This document shows positions 8,342 to 15,949 of a stretch of DNA of 51,954 nucleotides, one piece after another (the stretch's first letter is position 1; each line of letters opens with the position of its first letter). Below the pieces are notes generated by a model, which had not been told where the DNA came from, did not search any database, and saw only the letters and a list, made by a program, of their open reading frames with translations. A program made the translations under genes and the position numbers. The stretch is from Propionibacteriaceae bacterium (GTDB taxonomy: Bacteria; Actinomycetota; Actinomycetes; Propionibacteriales; Propionibacteriaceae): positions 1 to 51,954 of the forward strand of contig JAITVZ010000120.1 of assembly GCA_031285505.1 (NCBI GenBank), given 5' to 3'.

Positions 8342-9205
8342 ATGACCGAAATCACTCACATTCCAGCCAGCGAAGATCGAGTCGCCCACCAGGCCGCCAA
8401 CATCGCTTACTGGGACGAGGCCGCCCAGGCCCATCGAGCCAGCTACCAATCGGATGCCTGGATCAAACAGCCGGGGCAGATCGGCGATTCAGCACCGGCA
8501 ACCGACCGGCCATTGCTGGCGCCCTTTCTGCCAGGCGGCACAGTCGAAGGGCTGGATCTGTTGCACCTTCAATGCCACATCGGAACTGACTCAATCGCCT
8601 GGGCCAAGCTCGGCGCTCAGGTGACAGCGGTCGATCGGTCGGCCGAAGCACTGCAAGTGGGACAGGAGCTGGCCCGCCTGGGCGGTGTCAATGTCGAATT
8701 CATCGAGTCGTCAATTGAAGAGGCCGCGGTCCCGCTGGAAGGACGCCAATTCGACATTGTCTACACATCGGTCGGAGTGTTGCCTTGGTTGCCCGAGCTG
8801 GGCGAGTGGGGGCGTTTGATCGCCCAGACGCTGCGCCCCGGCGGCATTTTCTACATCCGAGAGGGTCACCCGATGGCCTTCGCCCTGGACGACCATGCGC
8901 CAGCCGGCGAGTTGCGCCTGGGTTATCCCTACTTCAATGCCGCGCCGATCATCGATGATTGCGAAGTCGATTACTCCGGCGCCAAAGTGGAACACGGCCT
9001 GACCTATTGCTGGAATCACTCCCTGTCAGAGATCATGGGTGCCTTGTGGTCAGCTGGCCTGACGATCATCGACTTCCAGGAGCGGCTCAGTCTTGATTGG
9101 AAGTTGCTGCCCTGGATGGAGCAGACCCCTGCCGGCAAAGAGGTTTTGCCTGAGGAGCTCCAAAGCTATTGCCCCCTCGAATTCGTGCTGGTGGCTCGCA
9201 AGTAG
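8342..9205 (+). CDS. Class I SAM-dependent methyltransferase
   Basis: A 287-residue protein with a class I methyltransferase core. Motif I is unusual but recognisable at about residues 78-90 (LDLLHLQCHIGTDSIAW), followed by the acidic end of strand 2 (VTAVDRSAEAL), FDIVYTSVGVLPWL and the LRPGGIFYIRE post-motif. This form is common in actinobacterial methyltransferases of unknown substrate. It stands alone between the esterase locus and the convergent GH120 gene. Translation probably starts at the transcript's first base. A role in xylan use is not supported; its position there looks incidental. Confidence 0.85.
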   Translation: MTEITHIPASEDRVAHQAANIAYWDEAAQAHRASYQSDAWIKQPGQIGDSAPATDRPLLAPFLPGGTVEGLDLLHLQCHIGTDSIAWAKLGAQVTAVDRSAEALQVGQELARLGGVNVEFIESSIEEAAVPLEGRQFDIVYTSVGVLPWLPELGEWGRLIAQTLRPGGIFYIREGHPMAFALDDHAPAGELRLGYPYFNAAPIIDDCEVDYSGAKVEHGLTYCWNHSLSEIMGALWSAGLTIIDFQERLSLDWKLLPWMEQTPAGKEVLPEELQSYCPLEFVLVARK

Positions 9206-9381
9206 ACGGCTGAGAGCCTTCCTCCATCGGCCCTAGCGGTGGTGTGAATACGACTGTGGCCCATCTCCAACCTTGCGACACCTATCACGCTATAATTCCA
9301 AGGCTACCGGGCTAACCGCATGGCGCAGCCAGCAGACCCGCCTCATCTAGGGTGGCATCGGAGCGAAAAACTCCCCTCGTC

Positions 9382-11499
9382 TCAGGCCCATCCCTCGCGC
9401 AACCCACGCGACCTGCCATCTTCAAGCGGCCCGGCGGTGGCGTGAACCTGACGGGGGAACCCGTGATAATCACGGTTGAAGACATAGGGTCGGCCATCTG
9501 GGTCTTCGAAGAGCTGCTCCGGCTCGAAGGCCATCCCCAGTGTGGCGGTGGCGATGGTCGCCTCGGTGTGGAGCGGCAGGTGATCGAACAGATCGGTGAC
9601 CAATTGCCAGCCGGGCATGGCGGCTGACCCGTCCAGCTGACCGTCGGTTCCCGTCGACTCCACCACCTCCGGCCGTGTCACTGGCTGATCGTGGATCACC
9701 GCATCGGCTTCCTGATCGGCCGATCGGGCGCCGTTGAAGTAGTGGTTGCCGCCGAACCAGACCGGCAGATGCCCGTAGTAGCGGTCATGATGCGGGTTGC
9801 TGGATCCCATGCCGACATAACCTTCGAACTGGGAACGCCAGCTGGCCTCGTCGGGATAACCCGAATAGGGGAAGGTGCCGACCTGGAAGTTGTTGTCGTC
9901 CCAAGGAACGCGGTGCCCCTTGCTGAAATCCTCGAACTCCTGCTTGATCGAGTCGAGCTCGGCGTTGCCGACGAAGACGTTGTTGTAGAAGCGCACATCG
10001 CCGTGGAGGAAGGACATGAAACCGGCCACCTGCGTGCCGTGGGGCACGTGATACGGCGTGTAGCGCGGCGACGGCAGCTGCCCCATGCCATTGTCAGTGC
10101 CGGTGCCGATGGCCGCCAGCGAGCCGGCGATCAAGTTGTGAATCACCGCCACCCCCTGGGTGCAGAGCTTCAGCGAACGATCGGACAGGAGGAAGTTATT
10201 GTCGATCAGCGTCGGGCCGTGGGAGACCTCGACGAAGATGTCTTCGCCGATGACACCAGCCAAACCGGAACGGGCGACGGCCTCGTCCGACTCGCTCAGT
10301 CCGACTAGGCGCTCGGCGATCGGGAAGGGCAGGCAATTGTCGTGAAACAGATTGGCCGTCACCCGGGTGCCCTGGGCCTGCCAATCGAGCCACAGGCCGC
10401 GGGTGCAGTGGTGGAAGTGGTTGCGGCGGATCTGCACGTCGATGGCGGCGTGCAGCTTGATGCCGCCGATCTCGGCTCCGGCCAGGTTCTGTTTGTTGTT
10501 GATGTGGTGGATGTGGTTGTCCTCGATCACCGAGAAGACCGCGCCAAGGTGGCCGACGATGCCGGTCTGCCCGCAATCGTGAATGTGGCAGCGCCGCACC
10601 AGATGGGAGCCGATGTGCTCCTTGTCCCAACCTTCATAAGATGCCTGGCAGATGGCGTCGCGCTCCGTTTGAGTGCCGTCCTTGAACTTCTTGTGCAACC
10701 ACTTGTTGTCGTTGTTCGGCTGGAGGTATTTGCCCAACGAGATGCCTGAGCACTTCGACTCGTAGAGCTCGCAATCCTCGATGATCCAACCCTTCGACCA
10801 GTGCGGCCCGACCATGCCGTCCTGATAGGCGGTCGGTGGGGCCCACTGGGTGGCCGCCTGACGCACCGTGAAGCCCTGAAGACTGATATAGCCGATGCCG
10901 TTCTCGGCCGGCATGAAACAGTTGCGGCGCACGGCGATCTCGACGCATTCCTGGTTGGGGTCGAGATCACCGAAGTTGGCGGAGAAGTCGATGGCGTCGC
11001 CGGCCTGGTTCGGCGCGGCGTACCAGATGAGGGTGGATTCTTCGGGAGCCCAGGCCAGCGGGGATTTCACCGGCTGGGCCAACAGGGCGGGATCGGTCAC
11101 TTCATACATGGAACGGTGGTTGAGATAGACGTCACCGGTGTGGGCGATCATGGTGGCGACGAACCAGTCACCGCTGACCAAGGTGGTGTAGGGGTTGTAG
11201 TCGCCGAACACGCCGATCGGCACGCTGGCCCGCCAGACATTGGCTTCACCCCGCACCCAACCGCCCAGACGCTCCGCACCACTGATGATGGCCCCCAGCG
11301 GCTCAACCGAGCGATACTCGATCCGGGCGTCCGGGCGGCCGGCGTGGCGGGGTTGCACCTGCTCGCGGTATTCACCGGGGCAGACCAGAACCTGATCGCC
11401 GGGCTGGGCGATGTCGGCCGCCTGCTGAATCGTCGGGAAGGGGTGGGCTTCGGTGCCGTCACCGTTGCGGGCGGCGCTGGCATCAACGTAGATGATCAT
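9382..11499 (-). CDS. GH120 beta-xylosidase (right-handed beta-helix)
   Basis: A 705-residue protein with no signal peptide. From memory of the characterised Thermoanaerobacterium GH120 enzyme, many blocks match: GDVYLN, WAPPTA...GPHWSKGWIIED, CGQTGIVGHLGAVFS, GIKLHAAIDVQI and LWLDWQAQGTRV. The two catalytic acids of the family fit Asp372 (in LWLDW) and Glu424 (in FVEVSHGP). About 28 extra residues (LPFPIAERLVGLSESDEAVA and following) lie between them compared with that enzyme. The start has AAGGA seven bases upstream. GH120 enzymes release xylose from xylo-oligosaccharides; a cytoplasmic location fits intake of oligomers. The gene is convergent with the methyltransferase and has no copy of the GGAAA-N-TTTCC site upstream. 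Confidence 0.88.
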   Translation of the reverse strand: MIIYVDASAARNGDGTEAHPFPTIQQAADIAQPGDQVLVCPGEYREQVQPRHAGRPDARIEYRSVEPLGAIISGAERLGGWVRGEANVWRASVPIGVFGDYNPYTTLVSGDWFVATMIAHTGDVYLNHRSMYEVTDPALLAQPVKSPLAWAPEESTLIWYAAPNQAGDAIDFSANFGDLDPNQECVEIAVRRNCFMPAENGIGYISLQGFTVRQAATQWAPPTAYQDGMVGPHWSKGWIIEDCELYESKCSGISLGKYLQPNNDNKWLHKKFKDGTQTERDAICQASYEGWDKEHIGSHLVRRCHIHDCGQTGIVGHLGAVFSVIEDNHIHHINNKQNLAGAEIGGIKLHAAIDVQIRRNHFHHCTRGLWLDWQAQGTRVTANLFHDNCLPFPIAERLVGLSESDEAVARSGLAGVIGEDIFVEVSHGPTLIDNNFLLSDRSLKLCTQGVAVIHNLIAGSLAAIGTGTDNGMGQLPSPRYTPYHVPHGTQVAGFMSFLHGDVRFYNNVFVGNAELDSIKQEFEDFSKGHRVPWDDNNFQVGTFPYSGYPDEASWRSQFEGYVGMGSSNPHHDRYYGHLPVWFGGNHYFNGARSADQEADAVIHDQPVTRPEVVESTGTDGQLDGSAAMPGWQLVTDLFDHLPLHTEATIATATLGMAFEPEQLFEDPDGRPYVFNRDYHGFPRQVHATAGPLEDGRSRGLREGWA

Positions 11500-11731
11500 G
11501 GGGAGTCCTTGGTGTCGATGAGACCACGCTTCGTCGCCGTCTCATCTGTCCAAGCTAGCCGCTGACAGGCACAGCGGTGCCCATTGGAGGGGCGGTGGCG
11601 GTTGCTGATGCGAAAGTTACGCGGATCAAGACCGCCGTCGCGACCGGGCCGAGAGCCGTTTGATCACCCAGGGGACGCAGCCGGTGGTTGGCGACGCAGC
11701 GCCGAAGCCCATCACCCACTCAGTCGACCAG

Positions 11732-11745
11732 TAAAATGCCTAAAC
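11732..11745 (+). promoter_or_regulatory. -10-like element before the DUF1345 gene
   Basis: TAAAAT (11732-11737) ends eight bases before ATG 11746 and no ribosome site is visible, so the transcript is probably leaderless or nearly so. Confidence 0.4.
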
Positions 11746-12402
11746 ATGGCCCTACCTCTAGACCATCGCTGGCACCACGACGCTCGCTGGCGACTGGTCG
11801 TCTCGGTGCTGACGGGAGCCATCGGTGGCGGCCTGATCAGCTTTGCCCTCGGCCCAGTGCAGGCAGTTCTGCTCGGCTGGGCCATCACCGCCGCGAGCTA
11901 CTGCCTGATCACCTGGTTGTCAGTTGGGCGGATGACCCCAGAGCAGACGGCCAGCCATGCCACCCGCGAAGCGCCTCGGCTAATGAACATCCACATCTTG
12001 TTGGTTTGTGCCGCTGTCGCCTCCTTGGCCGGCATCATCGTGCTGATCACCCACCCGTCTGGTTCGCGCAACCTCGACGCCGCCGTCACATTGCTGGTGG
12101 TGTTGGCTTCCTGGGCCGTGATCCACACCCTCCACGCCCTGCGTTACGCCCGTCAGTATTACTCCAGCGGCGGCGGCATCGACTTCCACGGTGACGATTC
12201 ACCGTCAGATGATGGCTCCCCAGCCTATGTTGACTTCGCCTACCTGGCCTTCACCATCGGCATGAGTTTCGCCGTCTCCGACCCCGATCTGACCAGCCGG
12301 GACATGCGCCGCATCGCCCTGGGACACTCCCTGCTGGCTTACCTCTTCGGCACCGTCTTCGTCGCCGCCCTGGTCAACATTCTGGCCAGCCTCGGGGTGT
12401 GA
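11746..12402 (+). CDS. DUF1345 membrane protein
   Basis: A 218-residue integral membrane protein with four to six hydrophobic spans (VLTGAIGGGLISFALG, AVLLGWAITAASYCLITWL, IHILLVCAAVASLAGIIVLI, AVTLLVVLASWAVIHTLHALRYARQYY, and two at the C-terminus). The pattern HTLHALRYARQYY, then DYVDFAYLAFTIGMSFAVSD-like and HSLLAYLFGTVFVAALVN near the end, is that of DUF1345. The frame extends upstream, but ATG 11746 matches the family N-terminus and the -10 element. Function of the family is unknown. Confidence 0.85.
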   Translation: MALPLDHRWHHDARWRLVVSVLTGAIGGGLISFALGPVQAVLLGWAITAASYCLITWLSVGRMTPEQTASHATREAPRLMNIHILLVCAAVASLAGIIVLITHPSGSRNLDAAVTLLVVLASWAVIHTLHALRYARQYYSSGGGIDFHGDDSPSDDGSPAYVDFAYLAFTIGMSFAVSDPDLTSRDMRRIALGHSLLAYLFGTVFVAALVNILASLGV

Positions 12403-12464
12403 AAGGCGCGTGGCCCGCGGTCCTGGGGTAAGAAGACCGAGTGGTCTGGCTCAAAGGGCGCCGA

Positions 12465-12496
12465 CGGTGGAACTGCGGAGCGGGGCAGTTCCACCG
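12465..12496 (+). terminator. Hairpin downstream of the DUF1345 gene
   Basis: CGGTGGAACTGC (12465-12476) and GCAGTTCCACCG (12485-12496) are a perfect 12-bp inverted repeat with an 8-base loop. There is no U-tract. It lies between two genes of the same direction and would isolate them. Confidence 0.6.
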
Positions 12497-12576
12497 ACGA
12501 TGCATTACACCTAAGCCCAGGTGGTCTCACGCGAGGCCAGCCCCGATTGATCGGATGATTCCGCCATGGCCACCCC

Positions 12577-12588
12577 TAGACTGGCCCC
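12577..12588 (+). promoter_or_regulatory. -10-like element of a probable leaderless promoter
   Basis: TAGACT (12577-12582) stands exactly six bases before ATG 12589, with no Shine-Dalgarno. Confidence 0.5.
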
Positions 12589-13605
12589 ATGCCCGGAGGG
12601 AACCAATCACAACTCAATCTGCCCGCCATCACCGAGATCAGCGACTGCCTCGCCGCTGGAGGCATCCCACTGCCCGGCTATTCGCCCGGTGAGCCCCTGA
12701 TCATCAGCCCACTCGGCCGTGGTGAGTCCTACCAGGCTTACCTGATCGATCTGCCCGATCCGCTAGTGCTGCGACTGCCATACCGCGATCAGTCAGTCAT
12801 GCCTCGCCCGATGAGCGCCGAGTTTGCCGCCCTGGAACTGGTGCCGGCCACCATTGGCAGTCATGGCCTGGCTATGTCCGACCACGCCGACAACCCATTG
12901 GGGCACCCCTACATCCTGACCACTTTCGCCCCCGGTGCGACCAAATCGGTCGACGATTGGACAGAGGGCGACTTCGCCAGGCTGGCCAATCAGCTGGCCC
13001 TGTTTCACCGTGGCTTCTCCACCAGACACGGGCTGGTGACGCAGCCGCTGACCGGCCCGATCAGCATCCTCGGTGAGTTTGAGGAAGCCTGGTCATGGTG
13101 GCTGTCACACCATCGCGACATCACCGGCCTGCCCCAACCCAGTGGCTTGTTCGCCGCCACCTCGGCATTCCTCCGGAAACGTGAGCCACAGTTCGCGGCG
13201 CTACGGCAGTTCTGCCTGATCCACTCCGATCTGATCGCCCCCAACGTCATCTTCAACGGTGACGACATGCGCTTCATCGACTGGGAATGGGCCGAGTTCG
13301 GCGACCCAGCCAAGGATCTGGCTTTGATCGGCGGCACCGTCCACGGCGACCACTGGTACGTTCCGATGACGCCCACGCAGGTCGAGGATCTGGTGAGCCA
13401 CTACGCCGCCGGCGCCCAGCTGCCCGACGACCCGGCCTTCAGCGCCGAAGCCCTGCTGGCCCGTCGCGACGCCTGGGAAGTCATGGAACGTTTCACCGGC
13501 GGACTGCACTACCTGCTCAAAACCAGCGAGGATCCCGAGTCGCACTACAGTGATGGCGCGGCCACAGTCTGGGGGTCACTGGCTGAACGACTGCGCGACG
13601 CCTAG
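12589..13605 (+). CDS. Aminoglycoside phosphotransferase (APH)-fold kinase
   Basis: A 338-residue protein of the APH/choline-kinase fold. It shows a glycine-rich loop region (SPLGRGESYQAYLID), the nucleotide-binding lysine/arginine strand (LVLRLPYRD), the catalytic loop CLIHSDLIAPNVIF (HxD...N) and the metal-binding IDWEWAEFGDPAKDLA in place of DFG. The family phosphorylates many small alcohols; resistance to an antibiotic should not be assumed. The gene is isolated, with its own leaderless-type promoter. Confidence 0.8.
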   Translation: MPGGNQSQLNLPAITEISDCLAAGGIPLPGYSPGEPLIISPLGRGESYQAYLIDLPDPLVLRLPYRDQSVMPRPMSAEFAALELVPATIGSHGLAMSDHADNPLGHPYILTTFAPGATKSVDDWTEGDFARLANQLALFHRGFSTRHGLVTQPLTGPISILGEFEEAWSWWLSHHRDITGLPQPSGLFAATSAFLRKREPQFAALRQFCLIHSDLIAPNVIFNGDDMRFIDWEWAEFGDPAKDLALIGGTVHGDHWYVPMTPTQVEDLVSHYAAGAQLPDDPAFSAEALLARRDAWEVMERFTGGLHYLLKTSEDPESHYSDGAATVWGSLAERLRDA

Positions 13606-13738
13606 GCTCACACGCTGGAAACTGGGAGTGCGTCGGGATGGGACTGGGGATGGTCGCAAGTCATCCCTATCGCGAGCCTGTCTCCTGGTGGTTGCTGTCA
13701 CTGAGGAGTCAATCGGCGCATGGCCGAGGTGCCTCATG

Positions 13739-15019
13739 TCAGATTCCCCGCGAAATGGGTTCGATCTGCCACAGAGTGCTAATCGGCAGTGCCCAGCGGC
13801 CAGGGCCAAAGCTGACCGGCCTCTCCCCGGTGTAAAGCACCACTCCAGCATGCAGGTCGTCACCGATCCGCTTGCCAAGGTGGTCGATGCCACGGAAATC
13901 GGCAGCCGTCACCGTCGCCGACGCCTTGATCTCGATGGCGACCACGCGGTTACGACGGTCTTCCAAGATAATATCCACCTCAACACCATCGCGTGTCCGA
14001 TAGTGGTACATGCTGGCGCGCACATCCGCCCAGGTCAGTTGGCGGGCGATCTCCATGGCGACAAACCCCTCCAACAAGCCCCCCGCCAAGGCCGATCCCA
14101 AAGCGGTCAGAGCCGTCGCATCTTGGTCGAGCAGATTGGCGGCCACGCCTGAATCCACCAGAGCCACCTTGGTCTGCGACGTCGCTCGTGCATCGACCTT
14201 GCGCGACCAGGACGGTATGCGCTTGACCAAGAAGACTTCCTCAAACAAACTCAGGTAGCGATCCACCGTAGAACGGGGCAATCCCAAATCATTGGCCAGG
14301 CTGTTTGGCACAAGGAGTTGCCCGGATCGCGCGGCCACCATTTTCAGCAAGGCGCGAAGTTGGGGACGGCGCTCAATCTCAGACAGTTGCATGACATCCC
14401 GATTGATCAAAGTGTCCACGTAATTGTCGAGAAAGACTCTTCGTCGCCCAACACTGCGCGACACGGCTTCTGGAAAACCACCCCGCGTCAGACGGTCGAA
14501 GTAGTCAGCCCTGGAGAAACTCGACCGCTGGGCCGGTAGGTCAGGCTGCCCGAACACCCAGTCGACGAACCCATCACTTTCGCCATCAATTTCACCTTGA
14601 GAGAAAGGCCACAGTTCGACTGTTTCCATGCGCCCAGGCAATGCGTCTGGCAAGCCACGTAATCCCAAGACTCGGGCCGACCCAGTCAAGAGGAATTGCC
14701 CGGGCTGCGGATTCAGATCTACCACCTGCTTGATGGGCAGGAACAAGCGCGGATCGCGCTGAATCTCATCAATCACAAGCAAGTGGTCAGACCGGACGAA
14801 GGACACCGGATCGGTGACGGCCGTCTCCCACAAGACTGGATCGTCCAAGGTGCGGTAATCGGCGGCATACCCTTGGGAGACCTGACGTGCCAGTGTCGAC
14901 TTGCCCACTTGCCGTGCGCCATTAATCAAGACCACCCTGGTATCAGCCAAAGCCTCCTGCACAATCTTATGAGCATGCCGATGCAGGATCCCCTCTACGG
15001 CCTTCGGTGCTATGCTCAC
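13739..15019 (-). CDS. AAA+ ATPase with DUF4143 C-terminal domain
   Basis: A 426-residue protein with Walker A GARQVGKST (34-42), Walker B LLVIDEIQ (80-87), the sensor region FLLTGSARVLGL, and a C-terminal DUF4143 nuclease-like or regulatory domain (RTRDGVEVDIILEDRRNRVVAIEIKAS). That last block has the D-x-I-L...I-E-I-K spacing of PD-(D/E)XK-type folds. Such ATPases are common, patchily distributed and often mobile; their role is unknown. The start GTG 15019 overlaps the preceding stop as GTGA, so translation is probably coupled to the OB-fold gene. Tandem 23-bp repeats lie 36-77 bases upstream. Confidence 0.85.
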   Translation of the reverse strand: MSIAPKAVEGILHRHAHKIVQEALADTRVVLINGARQVGKSTLARQVSQGYAADYRTLDDPVLWETAVTDPVSFVRSDHLLVIDEIQRDPRLFLPIKQVVDLNPQPGQFLLTGSARVLGLRGLPDALPGRMETVELWPFSQGEIDGESDGFVDWVFGQPDLPAQRSSFSRADYFDRLTRGGFPEAVSRSVGRRRVFLDNYVDTLINRDVMQLSEIERRPQLRALLKMVAARSGQLLVPNSLANDLGLPRSTVDRYLSLFEEVFLVKRIPSWSRKVDARATSQTKVALVDSGVAANLLDQDATALTALGSALAGGLLEGFVAMEIARQLTWADVRASMYHYRTRDGVEVDIILEDRRNRVVAIEIKASATVTAADFRGIDHLGKRIGDDLHAGVVLYTGERPVSFGPGRWALPISTLWQIEPISRGI

Positions 15020-15456
15020 CTGGCCATCATCTCACAAACATGCTTCATAAGTTCAGTGTGTGCGCGATCTGCCATGTAGTGTGTGCGCGATCTGCCGCTG
15101 ATGACGATGCTCCAGTGGTCGTGCTCAACCGTCCAGGCGTCGACATCGGCCTGTGGCAAGTCGCGGCAGCCAATCCTCGACTCGCTCTGGCCTTGAGAGT
15201 GAGGGTCGATCATCACGGCGGTCAGAGCCCCCGTATCGTTCAAGCCGGTCATGCCCAGGCGGACGTGGATGTAAACCAGCTCATCACGATACTTCTGCGC
15301 GGCGACTTCGGGGTCAGCGACAAACTCGGCGATGAACGGTCCCGCCTGCAGGCAGGTCGCCACTTTCCAGTTCAGGCCGCAAACCTCATCATTGGTATTG
15401 GGGGTGGCCGGCACGAGCCGGCTGGCCACGGCCGTCAATATCACCAAGGCCAGCAC
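15016..15456 (-). CDS. Short OB-fold (tRNA_anti-like) protein with an altered C-terminus
   Basis: A 146-residue frame from GTG 15456. A hydrophobic start (LALVILTAVASRLVPA) is followed by a sequence resembling the tRNA_anti-like OB fold (AEFVADPEVAAQKYRDELVY, then VMIDPH and IGC). The last 27 residues are partly encoded by the two tandem repeats (GRSRTHYMADRAHTE) and do not look like the domain, so the gene may have been truncated when the repeats or the ATPase gene arrived. A TAA lies three codons upstream. The stop overlaps the ATPase start. The family is weakly supported; this could also be a remnant. Confidence 0.45.
   Translation of the reverse strand: MLALVILTAVASRLVPATPNTNDEVCGLNWKVATCLQAGPFIAEFVADPEVAAQKYRDELVYIHVRLGMTGLNDTGALTAVMIDPHSQGQSESRIGCRDLPQADVDAWTVEHDHWSIVISGRSRTHYMADRAHTELMKHVCEMMAR
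15055..15096. repeat. Tandem repeat, two 19-bp units with 23-bp period (copy A)
   Basis: AGTGTGTGCGCGATCTGCC occurs at 15055-15073 and 15078-15096, separated by ATGT. The same unit pair, slightly diverged, occurs at 19512-19553. Each pair lies upstream of a minus-strand gene. Confidence 0.8.
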
Positions 15457-15883
15457 CAGCGGTTATGATATTACAGTGCTAATAGTCCATTTCATGGCTT
15501 CGAACTAGACTGTTTCTGCGTATTTGATAGCGCTCTTCGGACGAACATCGTTTGAGTGTCTGGCGGCTTGGGGTGGTGCCGGTGCCAGCCATGATGGCGG
15601 CATTCAGTCTCCGGTTTGGACCGCGAATAACGCCTTCTCCAACAGGGCGTCGCCACCTGGCTCACCAACCGGTTGGAGCTGCTCTTGCGGAACCTGGAGG
15701 GTTGAGGCGCTGATTGGTGCGGCTTGAGTGGTGCGGGTGGACGAAACCGGTGACTTGTTCGCTCGCGCTTTGATGACCGACCCGATGCCCGGCGTCGGCG
15801 ATCACTCGACTCCCCCACCTACATCGCCGCCAGCTTCATGATCAAGCATGCCTCGCTTTCCTGGTGGTGGCCGGCACGAGCCG
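15403..15883. repeat. 18-bp direct repeat bracketing a gene-poor segment
   Basis: GGTGGCCGGCACGAGCCG is present at 15403-15420 and again at 15866-15883. The first copy lies in the start of the OB-fold gene, the second just before the membrane-fusion gene. The 493-bp gap 15457-15949 otherwise shows no gene I can support, although two short low-quality open frames exist in it. It may contain decayed coding sequence. Confidence 0.5.
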
Positions 15884-15949
15884 CATGGTCAAGCCGTCGG
15901 GAAACTGTCCCTGGTCTCTGAAACCATGGAGAAAGAAGGGGGCGTAACT

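Noticed and set aside
10801..11565. Plus-strand frame of 254 codons opposite the GH120 gene
   Set aside because: Antisense shadow of conserved GH120 sequence; no ribosome site or domain.
12589..13605. Antibiotic resistance gene
   Set aside because: The APH fold is shared with many metabolic kinases, and nothing in the context points to resistance.
15055..15096. Possible CRISPR array
   Set aside because: Only two units with a 4-base separation, no spacers and no cas genes nearby.
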